Source: Halomonas colorata (GTDB lineage: Bacteria; Pseudomonadota; Gammaproteobacteria; Pseudomonadales; Halomonadaceae). From it: 64,000 bases of DNA. Under the pieces are notes generated by a model. The model did not search any database, was not told the DNA's origin, and saw only the letters and a list, made by a program, of their open reading frames with translations. The stretch spans positions 1-64,000 of the forward strand of contig NZ_JABUZA010000012.1 of NCBI RefSeq assembly GCF_014897985.1, given 5' to 3'. The position numbers and the translations under genes were made by a program. Numbering within the stretch: the first letter of the stretch is position 1; the number at the start of each line of letters is the position of its first letter. Of the stretch, positions 30,684-38,632 are shown in pieces.

Positions 30684-31283
30684 ATGACAAAGGTATTGGT
30701 ACTTTACTATTCCATGTATGGCCATGTTGATACCTTGGCCAAAGCCGTTGCTGAAGGGGCGAAGCAGGTAAGTGGGGTGGAGGTAAGCGTCAAACGCGTA
30801 CCTGAAACTATGCCGGAAGAAGCCTTCAAAAACGCAGGGGGCAAGCAGGATTACGATACACCGGAAGCAACTCCTCAGGAACTTGCCGATTACGACGCCA
30901 TTATTTTTGGCACCCCCACCCGTTTTGGCAATATGACGGGCCAAATGCGAACCTTCCTTGATCAAACGGGTGGCTTATGGGCAAGCGGCGCGCTGCGTGG
31001 CAAAGTGGCTAGCGTGTTTACGTCTACCGGAACCGGCGGTGGCGAAGAGATGACGGTCACGTCTACTTGGACGACGCTTGCCCATCACGGCATGGTGATC
31101 GTGCCGATCGGCTACGGCATTGAAGAGCAGTTCGATATTTCAGAAGTAAGTGGCGGCAATCCCTACGGCGCGGCAACGCTTGCCGGTAGCGACGGCTCTC
31201 GCCAGCCCAGCGAGCGAGAGCTGAAACTCGCCCGTTTTCAGGGCGAGCACGTTGCAAAAATTGCCGCGAAGCTGGCGGGTTAA
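30684..31283 (+). CDS. wrbA: NAD(P)H:quinone oxidoreductase WrbA
   Basis: WrbA is a tetrameric flavodoxin-like FMN enzyme that reduces quinones by two electrons and protects against oxidative stress. The 199-residue protein has the FMN phosphate loop [12 protein letters not shown], the isoalloxazine-binding [19 protein letters not shown], and [12 protein letters not shown]. Length matches the family (198). AAAGGAG precedes the ATG. It stands alone, divergent from the hemerythrin-like gene, and ends at a bidirectional terminator. Confidence 0.95.
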   Translation: MTKVLVLYYSMYGHVDTLAKAVAEGAKQVSGVEVSVKRVPETMPEEAFKNAGGKQDYDTPEATPQELADYDAIIFGTPTRFGNMTGQMRTFLDQTGGLWASGALRGKVASVFTSTGTGGGEEMTVTSTWTTLAHHGMVIVPIGYGIEEQFDISEVSGGNPYGAATLAGSDGSRQPSERELKLARFQGEHVAKIAAKLAG

Positions 31284-31312
31284 CCGCTACTTTAGCCTAG
31301 CCTGAAAAACGC

Positions 31313-31343
31313 AAGCCTCACTGATGAAATTCAGTGAGGCTTT
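31313..31343. terminator. Bidirectional terminator between wrbA and the SMP-30 gene
   Basis: AAGCCTCACTGA (31313-31324) pairs perfectly with TCAGTGAGGCTT (31331-31342). It lies between two convergent genes and can serve both. Confidence 0.8.
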
Positions 31344-31351
31344 ATCAATAG

Positions 31352-32380
31352 CTACGCTCCGCGAGTCGCCGTGTAAATGGTGTAAATGGATTGGCTAGCT
31401 GTCATAAACAGGCGGTTACGCCCCTGGCCGGCGAAGCACACGTTGGAACAAACCTCGGGTAATAAAACGCGGCCCAAAAGCTCGCCTTCCGGCGAGAATA
31501 CCACTACGCCATCAATGCCTTCTCCACCGTTGGCACTCGACCAGATATTACCGTCGATGTCGCAGGCCATGCCGTCGAAAATCGTATCTTCGCTGGTGAC
31601 GACTACCTGTCGGTCGCTGACGCTTCGTCCGTCCTCGCTAAGCGTCCAGCGAATGATTCTGGCGGGCTCTTCAAAATGGGTCGGGGCACTATCGCTGGCA
31701 TAGAAACTACGGCCATCCGGTGTCAGCACGATTCCGTTGGGTTTGTGGATATCTTCGGTGAGCTTGATAGGTTCATCAAGGCTATCGTCGACGTAATAGA
31801 TCGCTGTTTCGAGCTCCAGAGCGCGCTTTTTACCCTCGTAGTCAAAATGAGCGCCATATCCCGGATCGGTGAAGATCACGCCACCCGAAGGCAGCGCCAC
31901 TAAATCGTTAGGGGCGTTCAGGGGTTTACCCTGATAGCGCTCGGCCAGCACCGTGGTGCTGCCATCCCATTCGTAGCGCAGCACGCGTGATGGGTAGTGC
32001 TCGCAGGAGATTAAACGCCCTTGATGATCAAACGTGTTGCCGTTGGAGTACCCGACATTGTGTCTTAAAACGCTGACCTGATCAGTCGCTTCGTCCCAGC
32101 GCATTTGTAGGGCTCGTGGGATATCACTGAAGACAACGTAGCGTCCCACGGCATTCCATGCCGGTCCTTCAGTCCATAGCCCACCGCTCCAGTGGCGTTC
32201 CAAGGGGCTGTTGAAAATCATGTAATCATTGAATCGTGGATCTTCGACTTTCCAGGCATCAATAGGGTAGCGATCAGGGACGGCGCCCTGTGAGGTTTGG
32301 AAAGCAAAGAGCGGAGATGAGGTGCCGACAGCGGCTAAAGCAGCCGTTGCCGAGAGGAACTGGCGACGTCCAAGTTTCAT
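31352..32380 (-). CDS. SMP-30/gluconolactonase-family protein with a Tat signal
   Basis: Members of this six-bladed propeller family hydrolyse lactones or similar esters with a bound divalent cation. The 342-residue product starts with a twin-arginine signal (MKLGRRQFLSATAALAAVG, cleavage after SPLFA or nearby), so it should be exported folded. Family features include LWTEGPAWN (metal-binding glutamate), PLNAPNDLV, IHKPNGIVLTPDG and FDGMACDIDGNIW. It lies downstream of the tartrate/D-malate dehydrogenase gene on the same strand but is separated by a hairpin and a repeat array, so co-transcription is not certain. A sugar-acid lactone is a plausible substrate. Confidence 0.85.
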   Translation of the reverse strand: MKLGRRQFLSATAALAAVGTSSPLFAFQTSQGAVPDRYPIDAWKVEDPRFNDYMIFNSPLERHWSGGLWTEGPAWNAVGRYVVFSDIPRALQMRWDEATDQVSVLRHNVGYSNGNTFDHQGRLISCEHYPSRVLRYEWDGSTTVLAERYQGKPLNAPNDLVALPSGGVIFTDPGYGAHFDYEGKKRALELETAIYYVDDSLDEPIKLTEDIHKPNGIVLTPDGRSFYASDSAPTHFEEPARIIRWTLSEDGRSVSDRQVVVTSEDTIFDGMACDIDGNIWSSANGGEGIDGVVVFSPEGELLGRVLLPEVCSNVCFAGQGRNRLFMTASQSIYTIYTATRGA

Positions 32381-32438
32381 GGGATTGTCCTAGCTTTTGT
32401 TATTAGCGCTATTGGCGAAGCGAATCCGAAACTGTTTC

Positions 32439-32510
32439 AAATACTGTCTTAAGTACGGTCTCAAGTACGGTCTCAAGTACGGTCTTAAATACGATCTTAA
32501 GTACAGTCTC
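32439..32510. repeat. Six 12-bp tandem repeats upstream of the SMP-30 gene
   Basis: Units AAATACTGTCTT, AAGTACGGTCTC (twice), AAGTACGGTCTT, AAATACGATCTT and AAGTACAGTCTC are contiguous. They begin 58 bases before the start codon at 32380. The core GTCTTAAGTAC is shared with the array upstream of recC. Confidence 0.9.
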
Positions 32511-32552
32511 AAACAAAAGGTAGAACATAAGCTGCTATAAGTCATGCATACG

Positions 32553-32580
32553 GCTGCCCGACATGTTTCATTCGGGCAGC
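32553..32580 (-). terminator. Hairpin after the tartrate/D-malate dehydrogenase gene
   Basis: GCTGCCCGA (32553-32561) pairs with TCGGGCAGC (32572-32580), 21 bases after the dehydrogenase stop. The minus-strand flank lacks a good T-run, so termination efficiency is uncertain. Confidence 0.5.
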
Positions 32581-32601
32581 TGGTTTTAGGCTGAATAAAC
32601 G

Positions 32602-33675
32602 TTACTTGGCAATGGTGTCAGCAATCGCGCGACCCAGGCTTTCAGTAGTGCCCTGGCCGCCAACATCGCGGGTGACCACTTGGCTGTCGCTTTCGCTAAG
32701 CACGTTTTCAATCGCCGTGACCATCGCATCAGCGGCTTCTTTATAGCCAAGATGTTCTAGCATCATGGCGCCAGACCAGATCTGGCCAATCGGGTTGGCG
32801 ATACCCTTGCCTGCAATATCCGGGGCGCTGCCGTGTACCGGCTCGAACAGGCTGGGAAATTTGCCTTCCGGATTAATATTGGCCGAAGGGGCAATGCCGA
32901 TGGTGCCAGTACACGCCGGACCCAGGTCGGACAGAATGTCGCCAAACAGGTTGCTACCCACGACCACGTCGAACCAGTCCGGATGCAGCACGAAGTTGGC
33001 GGTTAGAATATCGATATGGAATTTATCTACGCTGATGTCCGGGTACTGCTTGGCCATTTCCAAGACCCGCTCATCCCAGTAGGGCATGGTGATGGAGATG
33101 CCGTTGGACTTGGTCGCTGAGGTGAGCTTTTTACGCGGGCGGGTTTGTGCCAGGTCAAACGCGTACTTCAGCACCCGGTCAACGCCTATGCGGCTCATCA
33201 CGGTTTCCTGAATGACGATTTCGCGCTCGGTGCCTTCAAACATCTTGCCGCCAATGCTTGAGTACTCGCCTTCGGTATTCTCGCGTACCACGTAAAAGTC
33301 GATATCGCCTGGTTCACGGCCGGCCAAGGGGCTTTTAATGCCGGGCATTAGTTTGCAGGGGCGCAAATTAATGTATTGATCGAACCGGCGGCGGAACTGG
33401 AGCAGCGATCCCCATAAGGAAATGTGGTCAGGGACTTTTTCAGGCCAGCCCACGGCACCATAAAACAGTGCATCGAAATCTTTGAGCTGTTCAAACCAGT
33501 CGTCTGGCATCATCTGACCATGCTCAAGGTAGTAGTCGCAGCTGCCAAACTCAAACGTCGTGAACTCAAGGTCGATATTAAAGCGTTTGGCGGCGGCCTC
33601 TAAGGCACGGATACCTTCGGGCATGACTTCAGTACCAATGCCGTCGCCAGCGATAACTGCAATGCGGTGGGCCAT
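32602..33675 (-). CDS. dmlA: Tartrate dehydrogenase / D-malate dehydrogenase (decarboxylating)
   Basis: This NAD-dependent beta-decarboxylating dehydrogenase of the isocitrate/isopropylmalate family oxidises D-malate or tartrate. The 357-residue length is typical. Features are the N-terminal IAVIAGDGIGTEVMPEG, substrate arginines in QYINLRPCKL and YVVRENTEGEYSS, the metal-binding GSNLFGDILSDLGPA, and the NAD-binding EPVHGSAPDIAGKGIANP. A LysR gene is divergently placed, the arrangement of dmlA-dmlR, so that regulator probably controls it in response to the substrate. The preferred substrate cannot be read from sequence. Confidence 0.88.
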   Translation of the reverse strand: MAHRIAVIAGDGIGTEVMPEGIRALEAAAKRFNIDLEFTTFEFGSCDYYLEHGQMMPDDWFEQLKDFDALFYGAVGWPEKVPDHISLWGSLLQFRRRFDQYINLRPCKLMPGIKSPLAGREPGDIDFYVVRENTEGEYSSIGGKMFEGTEREIVIQETVMSRIGVDRVLKYAFDLAQTRPRKKLTSATKSNGISITMPYWDERVLEMAKQYPDISVDKFHIDILTANFVLHPDWFDVVVGSNLFGDILSDLGPACTGTIGIAPSANINPEGKFPSLFEPVHGSAPDIAGKGIANPIGQIWSGAMMLEHLGYKEAADAMVTAIENVLSESDSQVVTRDVGGQGTTESLGRAIADTIAK

Positions 33676-33690
33676 ATGGACTCCTGGTTT

Positions 33691-33751
33691 GTTGTTAAGA
33701 CTCGTTATTAAAAAATCGTTGCTAAGAACAGCTCTTAATAACAGTTGCTAG
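33691..33751. repeat. Degenerate repeats in the dehydrogenase-LysR intergenic region
   Basis: Loosely related segments GTTGTTAAGACTC, GTTATTAAAAAATC, GTTGCTAAGAACAGCTC and a last copy follow each other between the two divergent starts. The TTAAGAC core recalls the arrays at 13325 and 32439. The LysR operator must lie in or near this stretch. Confidence 0.4.
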
Positions 33752-33826
33752 GAAAGTGTAGCGGCTTTGGGAAAGATAATAATCAGGCTACTATGCAAAC
33801 TATTGTTGCCTAAAAGTAGAGAATCC

Positions 33827-34762
33827 ATGTCGGCATTAGACGACCTTGCGTTTTTTCAGACGTTGGCCCGTGCGGGAAGCTTAACCACAACGGCACGCGA
33901 GCTGGGGCTTTCGCTGTCGGCGGTAAGCAAACGGCTCAAGCAGTTAGAGGCAAGGTTAGGCGTAGAGCTTGCCGCACGGACCACCCGGCGGCTAACGCTG
34001 ACAGCGGAAGGCGAGCGCTATTTATCCCGCGGGGCGCTGATTTTGGATGAGCTGGGGGAGCTTGAAAATTCACTTACCGATACGCACCGCCATGGGCTCA
34101 GTGGGCGGCTGCGGGTCAATGCGACCTTCGGCTTTGGGAGGCGGCATATCGCGCCGCTGCTATCCACGTTTTGCGAAGCCCACGCCGAGGTAGAAGGGTG
34201 GTTAGAGCTCACCAATTTTCCTTTGAACCTAAGCGACCACGGCTTTGATGTGGGCATCCGGATTGGCGAGCCGCCCGATTCACGTTTAATCGCCAAGCCT
34301 ATTTTGCCCAATCGTCGGGTGCTGTGTGCCGCACCTGCCTATATTGCCCAAATGCCGGCATTGACGACACCTGCGGAACTTTCACGCCAGACCTGCTTGC
34401 TGATTCGTGAAAACGATACGGATTTTCCGCTGTGGCGTTTTGAGCGTTGCGATGACCCGGAGCACGTTCAGTCGGTGAAAGTCAGTGGGCGGCTTGCCAG
34501 TAATGATGGTGAGGTAATTACCCGCATGGCGCTGGATGGTCATGGTGTTATGCTGCGTTCCTGGTGGGATGTGAACGAGCACCTTGCCAGTGGAGCGCTG
34601 CAGCCGTTATTGACGCAATGGCAAGGCGTGCGGGCGGATTTCTACGCGGTGTTTGAGCAGCGCCGCCATGTGCCTGCCCGGTTACGCGCGTTTATCGACT
34701 ACGTGCAGCGTGAGATTACCGGGCGGGTGCCACCGCTACCTGCGGTACAAAGGCTTCGTTAA
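33827..34762 (+). CDS. LysR-family regulator, DmlR-like
   Basis: The 311-residue protein has an N-terminal winged helix (LDDLAFFQTLARAGSLTTTARELGLSLSAVSKRLKQLEARLG) and a substrate-binding domain. The frame opens at 33767, but ATG 33827 (MSALDDLAFFQTLA) is the usual LysR start. It is divergent from the tartrate/D-malate dehydrogenase gene and probably activates it. Its stop overlaps the end of the dead lipocalin gene on the other strand. Confidence 0.85.
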   Translation: MSALDDLAFFQTLARAGSLTTTARELGLSLSAVSKRLKQLEARLGVELAARTTRRLTLTAEGERYLSRGALILDELGELENSLTDTHRHGLSGRLRVNATFGFGRRHIAPLLSTFCEAHAEVEGWLELTNFPLNLSDHGFDVGIRIGEPPDSRLIAKPILPNRRVLCAAPAYIAQMPALTTPAELSRQTCLLIRENDTDFPLWRFERCDDPEHVQSVKVSGRLASNDGEVITRMALDGHGVMLRSWWDVNEHLASGALQPLLTQWQGVRADFYAVFEQRRHVPARLRAFIDYVQREITGRVPPLPAVQRLR

Positions 34763-34980
34763 TGGCGGGGACACTCTTCACCATGAGCTACCCTAATCAG
34801 CTCATCGGTCGGGAAGTCGAGCTCGGCAGCCCGTTGACGAAGGCGTTGCTCAGTGTCGCTATCCAACGTGGGCGTGCGCGAAAGAATCCATAGGTAATCA
34901 CGATCAGGACCTGCCACCAGTGCCCATTGATAGTTATCATCTAGCTAATGTACGAAGTCATCGCCTAACGGCGGAAACCA
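34759..34980 (-). pseudogene. Remnant of an outer-membrane lipocalin gene (Blc-like)
   Basis: Read on the minus strand from 34980 to the TAA at 34759-34761, the frame gives DDNYQWALVAGPDRDYLWI, followed by LSRTPTLD and a 30-residue tail. That is the signature of the last strand and helix of bacterial lipocalins (E. coli Blc has ALVCGPDRDYLWILSRTP). A TAG at 34945-34947 interrupts the frame just before it. The N-terminal two thirds, with signal peptide and GxW motif, are missing; nothing similar is seen up to the yjbQ start at 35089. Blc-like lipocalins are lipoproteins thought to bind lysophospholipids. This explains most of the 326-base gap between the LysR gene and yjbQ. Confidence 0.8.
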
Positions 34981-35088
34981 TTGGATAAAATGGGTATCTT
35001 ATCCGCGTGGCCAAACGATAAGCGCTAATAAATCGGCTACGGTGAGCATGACCTTAAAATAAAGGCGCGCCGAATAAAGGAGTATTTT

Positions 35089-35517
35089 ATGTGGCATCAG
35101 CAGGAAATTCACTTGGCTGAGTTGGCACGGGGATTTCACTTGATTACCGATGAGGTGGCTCGTGCACTGCCTTGCTTGTCGGAATGCTGCGTGGGACTTT
35201 TGCACCTGCAGCTCATGCATACTTCGGCGTCGCTTACTCTTAATGAAAATACCGACCCGGATGTACGGCATGATTTAAATGCTTTTATGGGTAATCTGAT
35301 ACCCGAAGGGCTGAGCTACTTTCGACACACGCTGGAAGGCCCCGATGATATGCCTGCGCATGTGGCCGCCAGTTTGTTGGGCACCCAGGTAACGCTTGCC
35401 GTGCGCGATGGGCGGTTAGCACTGGGTACATGGCAAGGCCTTTGGTTAGGCGAGCATCGCGACCACGGCGGTCCTCGACGCTTGTTAGCGACACTCAACG
35501 GCTGCGAAACACGCTAA
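35089..35517 (+). CDS. yjbQ: YjbQ-family protein (UPF0047)
   Basis: The 142-residue protein is a compact member of a very widespread family; E. coli YjbQ has a weak thiamine-phosphate synthase activity, but the physiological role is not settled. Family motifs are LLHLQLMHTSASLTLNEN, TDPDVRHDL and GTWQGLWLGEHRDHGG, which hold the conserved histidines and the acidic residues around the presumed active site. AAAGGAG precedes the ATG at good spacing. It stands alone, 52 bases upstream of the glycosyltransferase fusion gene. Confidence 0.92.
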   Translation: MWHQQEIHLAELARGFHLITDEVARALPCLSECCVGLLHLQLMHTSASLTLNENTDPDVRHDLNAFMGNLIPEGLSYFRHTLEGPDDMPAHVAASLLGTQVTLAVRDGRLALGTWQGLWLGEHRDHGGPRRLLATLNGCETR

Positions 35518-35569
35518 ATGCATATACCGTTATATTATTTGTCTAATTCACATGAGTAAGCCGTTCTAG

Positions 35570-37828
35570 ATGTCCTCTCAACGCTCTTTCCTGCGTGCTT
35601 TCCAACGTTCTCATAAGCGCTGGATACGGCTTTTCTTTGTGCTTAATCTGGCGTTGGTAGCTGTTCTGGTTACTCACCAGGTATGGCTTTACATGGCCGA
35701 GCCTACGTTTGAATCGGTACATACCCTGGAGGTTGCGGACATCCGCGACACGCTTTCTGAACGCGATGCCTACCGATTTGCCGTGGTAGGTAATATCAAC
35801 AACTCGGTGAGCGTGTTTCGCAATGAAATCGTGCCCCAGATTAATCAGGGCGGTATCGACTTTCTGGTTTCTGCGGGCAACGCCGTTAGCAGTGGCCAGC
35901 AGGAGAGCTACCAAGCCATTTACGATAGTATGGAGGAGCTCAATATCCCCTATCTGCTCACCTATGGGGATAACGAAGACAGTGATTTTGGCAGCTATCT
36001 TTTCTATGAGCATTTTGGCCCGCATTTTTACTCGTTTGTGGCGGGTAACAGCCACTTCATTTTTCTGGACGGCACCGGCAAGTCGTCAACATCGTGGCAG
36101 TTGGACTGGCTGGAGCGTGAGCTTGCGGCGTCAGAGGTCCAGCACCGGTTTGTTTTTGTCGGCCTTCCGCTGCATAACGTGATTAATGAGGCGCCACCAT
36201 TTGAATCAGATAACTATTTAAACGATGCCGCTTTGAGCGACGGCATTATGCGGCTCGCCGAAAGCTATGCGGTGGATACGGTGTTTTCAGCGAACTTGTC
36301 GCTTTTTTCTGATCAAACCGTTAATGGCGTCAATTACATCACCACCGGTGGGGCGGGGGGCATTTTAATGAATGCCGAAAGCAGTTTTCACCACTATGTG
36401 GTGGTGGATGTTAACGGCGAAAATGTCACGGTCACTCCCATACGCTTAAACGTGAATCTGCCCGGCTGGTGGCGGATGCTAAGCAGTATCGGCTCCACTA
36501 TTTATGCGTTTTTCTATATCAGCTATCCGCGGTTTTTATTGATCGTAGGCCTTTTAACCCTTCTGGCTATGCGGCTGTATCAGCTGATTTTTGAAGAGCG
36601 GCACTACTATCCTGACTTTGATATTGATCCAACGCCTTACTTGGGAAAGCCGCTAAGAGTGGCTATGGTATCCAACAACTATTTTCCTTTTGTATCGGGC
36701 GTATCAGTGTCGGTTGACCGCCTGCGCCGTGGGCTGAGCGAGCTGGGCCATACGCTTCAGCTTTATGTACCGCGTTATCGCGAAGCATGGCAGGACGATG
36801 CGGCAATCAAACGCATTCCTACGTTGATGGCCTTTGGTGAAAAGCGTGAGTTTCGTTTAACTAACCCGTTTAATGCTCGTTTTCGCCGCTACATGCGTGC
36901 CTTTAAGCCAGATATCATCCATGTCCATCACCCGTTTTGGTTGGGGTCAATGGGGTTATTAATGGGGCGGCGGTTAAAAGTGCCGGTGGTGTACACCTAT
37001 CACACCCGCCTGGAGCACTATGCGCATTTTGTGCCCCTGCCCAGCATCTTGTTTCGTAACTTGATCTCGCACTATTTGATCAAGCGTTTTTCAAACGGCT
37101 GCCAGGGGGTCATCGTGCCTACCTATTCAGCCGAAGAGTACTTGCGCATGATTGGGGTTAAAACGCCCACACTCGTGCAGCCGACGGGCATCGACTTTGC
37201 TCGTTTTCAGCAGGTGGATGAATCTTCGTTAGCCACCCTGCGTGAGCAGCTGGGTATTCAGCCGGCGCAAAAAATACTGGTCAGCGTTTCGCGTATCAGC
37301 CAGGAAAAAAATATTGGTTTTATGCTGGATGCGCTAGCGGAGCTCAAGCAGCAGGGCCATGACGATTTACACCTACTCCTGATAGGTGAAGGACCGGATC
37401 GCCAGACGATACAACAGCAGATAGAACGCTTGGGATTGGTTGATGACGTTACGCTGGCGGGCGCTGTACCCCCTGAGGAGATGGCGCTTTATTATCATCT
37501 GGGGGATGTGTTTGTATTTGCCTCCACCTCGGAAACCCAGGGAATGGTCATCCTTGAAGCAATGGCGGCCGGTATGCCGGTTGTTGCCGTGCGTTCCAGC
37601 GGCATCGATGACGTGGTGCGGGAAGGTTTTAATGGTTATAAAACGCCCCAGAATCGCCAAGCATGGGGATGGCGTATTCTCGAGCTGACTGGTGATGAAG
37701 CGCTAAGACAGACCCTTGGGAATCAGGCGCGCGAGTTTGCCGCCGATTTCGATATCAAAAACTTTGCCACCACGGTGGGCGGTTTTTACGCAGATGTACT
37801 GGCCAAATATCATGCGGCGTCTCGGTAA
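35570..37828 (+). CDS. Fusion of a catalytically degenerate metallophosphoesterase domain and a GT4 glycosyltransferase
   Basis: The 752-residue membrane protein has one membrane segment at about 21-42, a calcineurin-like phosphoesterase fold at about 60-305, a second segment at about 312-336, and a GT4 glycosyltransferase at about 355-750. The phosphoesterase part should lie in the periplasm and the transferase in the cytoplasm. The metal-binding motifs are all altered: VVGNINN for GDxH, SAGNAVSSG for GDxxxxG, TYGDNED for GNHD and FSANLSL for GHxH, while the fold-defining surroundings (HFGPHFYSF, YITTGGAGG) are kept. The transferase keeps GVSVSVDRLRRGL, DIIHVHHPFW and the E-x7-E motif ETQGMVILE, like mannosyl- or glucosyl-diacylglycerol transferases. 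I infer a lipid-linked or envelope glycosylation enzyme with a non-catalytic periplasmic domain. No good ribosome site precedes the ATG. Confidence 0.85.
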   Translation: MSSQRSFLRAFQRSHKRWIRLFFVLNLALVAVLVTHQVWLYMAEPTFESVHTLEVADIRDTLSERDAYRFAVVGNINNSVSVFRNEIVPQINQGGIDFLVSAGNAVSSGQQESYQAIYDSMEELNIPYLLTYGDNEDSDFGSYLFYEHFGPHFYSFVAGNSHFIFLDGTGKSSTSWQLDWLERELAASEVQHRFVFVGLPLHNVINEAPPFESDNYLNDAALSDGIMRLAESYAVDTVFSANLSLFSDQTVNGVNYITTGGAGGILMNAESSFHHYVVVDVNGENVTVTPIRLNVNLPGWWRMLSSIGSTIYAFFYISYPRFLLIVGLLTLLAMRLYQLIFEERHYYPDFDIDPTPYLGKPLRVAMVSNNYFPFVSGVSVSVDRLRRGLSELGHTLQLYVPRYREAWQDDAAIKRIPTLMAFGEKREFRLTNPFNARFRRYMRAFKPDIIHVHHPFWLGSMGLLMGRRLKVPVVYTYHTRLEHYAHFVPLPSILFRNLISHYLIKRFSNGCQGVIVPTYSAEEYLRMIGVKTPTLVQPTGIDFARFQQVDESSLATLREQLGIQPAQKILVSVSRISQEKNIGFMLDALAELKQQGHDDLHLLLIGEGPDRQTIQQQIERLGLVDDVTLAGAVPPEEMALYYHLGDVFVFASTSETQGMVILEAMAAGMPVVAVRSSGIDDVVREGFNGYKTPQNRQAWGWRILELTGDEALRQTLGNQAREFAADFDIKNFATTVGGFYADVLAKYHAASR

Positions 37829-37830
37829 GC

Positions 37831-38514
37831 CTATTTAGGCTCAGGCGTTCGCCGGGCCGCATAGCGCTTGAGGACAAACAGTAAACCAATGCCCGCTACC
37901 AGCCCAAGCCCAGCGATTATAAGCTCTTGTGGCGAGGTGGCGGTAAAGAGTGCGCCAAGCTGGCTGCCCAGCAGAATGACCGCCGCAAGCCCTGGCACAA
38001 TCCCCAGGGTTGAGCCAATCATGTAATCCCGAAAGTTGAGATGAAACGCACCCGCTAACATATTGGTTAACGTAAACGGTGCCAGCGGCAGGAGATTAAT
38101 CACCGTCATGGTGCGAATGCCGCGCCCGGATAGATAGCCCGAAAGCCCACGCAGATGGCGGCCGCCATAGCGCATTAGCGCTTCGCGCCCCAGCCAATGG
38201 CCTACCCAGTAAGAAACAACCGAAGAACTGAGCGTGCCCAGTGTGGCATACGCCAACCCCCACGCAGGCCCGAACAGCAACCCGGTAACGACCACCAGTA
38301 GGCTGAGCGGGAACATGATGAGCTGCGTGCCGGTGTAAACGGCAATCACCGCGGCAAACATCCAAGGCTCGGTTTGCCACTGGCTAACGAGGTCGGCCAG
38401 TTCGGCAAGGTGCGCCTGAGTAAGTAAACCTGTCTGCTGCAACCAGCTCCACATGATGGCGAGCGCCAGCAAACCCACCAGCAGGCCAAGCCCTTTCAAT
38501 AATGTACGTGACAT
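37831..38514 (-). CDS. TVP38/TMEM64 (VTT domain) membrane protein
   Basis: The 227-residue protein belongs to the DedA-like VTT superfamily, whose eukaryotic relatives scramble lipids; bacterial roles are mostly inferred. It has about five to six membrane segments with the domain core FPLSLLVVVTGLLFGPAWGL, GTLSSSVVSYWVGHWLGR and INLLPLAPFTLTNMLAGA. The frame opens at 38610, but ATG 38512-38514 (MSRTLLKGLGLLVG) has GGGAG just upstream. It converges on the glycosyltransferase gene, with two bases between their stops. Confidence 0.85.
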   Translation of the reverse strand: MSRTLLKGLGLLVGLLALAIMWSWLQQTGLLTQAHLAELADLVSQWQTEPWMFAAVIAVYTGTQLIMFPLSLLVVVTGLLFGPAWGLAYATLGTLSSSVVSYWVGHWLGREALMRYGGRHLRGLSGYLSGRGIRTMTVINLLPLAPFTLTNMLAGAFHLNFRDYMIGSTLGIVPGLAAVILLGSQLGALFTATSPQELIIAGLGLVAGIGLLFVLKRYAARRTPEPK

Positions 38515-38632
38515 CCTGTCTCCCACCGGTAAAAAAAGGCGCTGGCGAATAAGAAAGCCATAGCATACGCGAGCCCGCCGGTGGGATGAAGAGGCGTTGT
38601 CAGCGCTCATTCAAGGCATCTTGCGTTAGTAT

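Noticed and set aside
32439-32510. Possible CRISPR remnant
   Set aside because: Units are 12 bp and contiguous with no spacers.
34999-35271. Minus-strand open frame opposite yjbQ
   Set aside because: It is antisense to the conserved YjbQ coding region and shares no domain; the real minus-strand signal is the lipocalin remnant further left.
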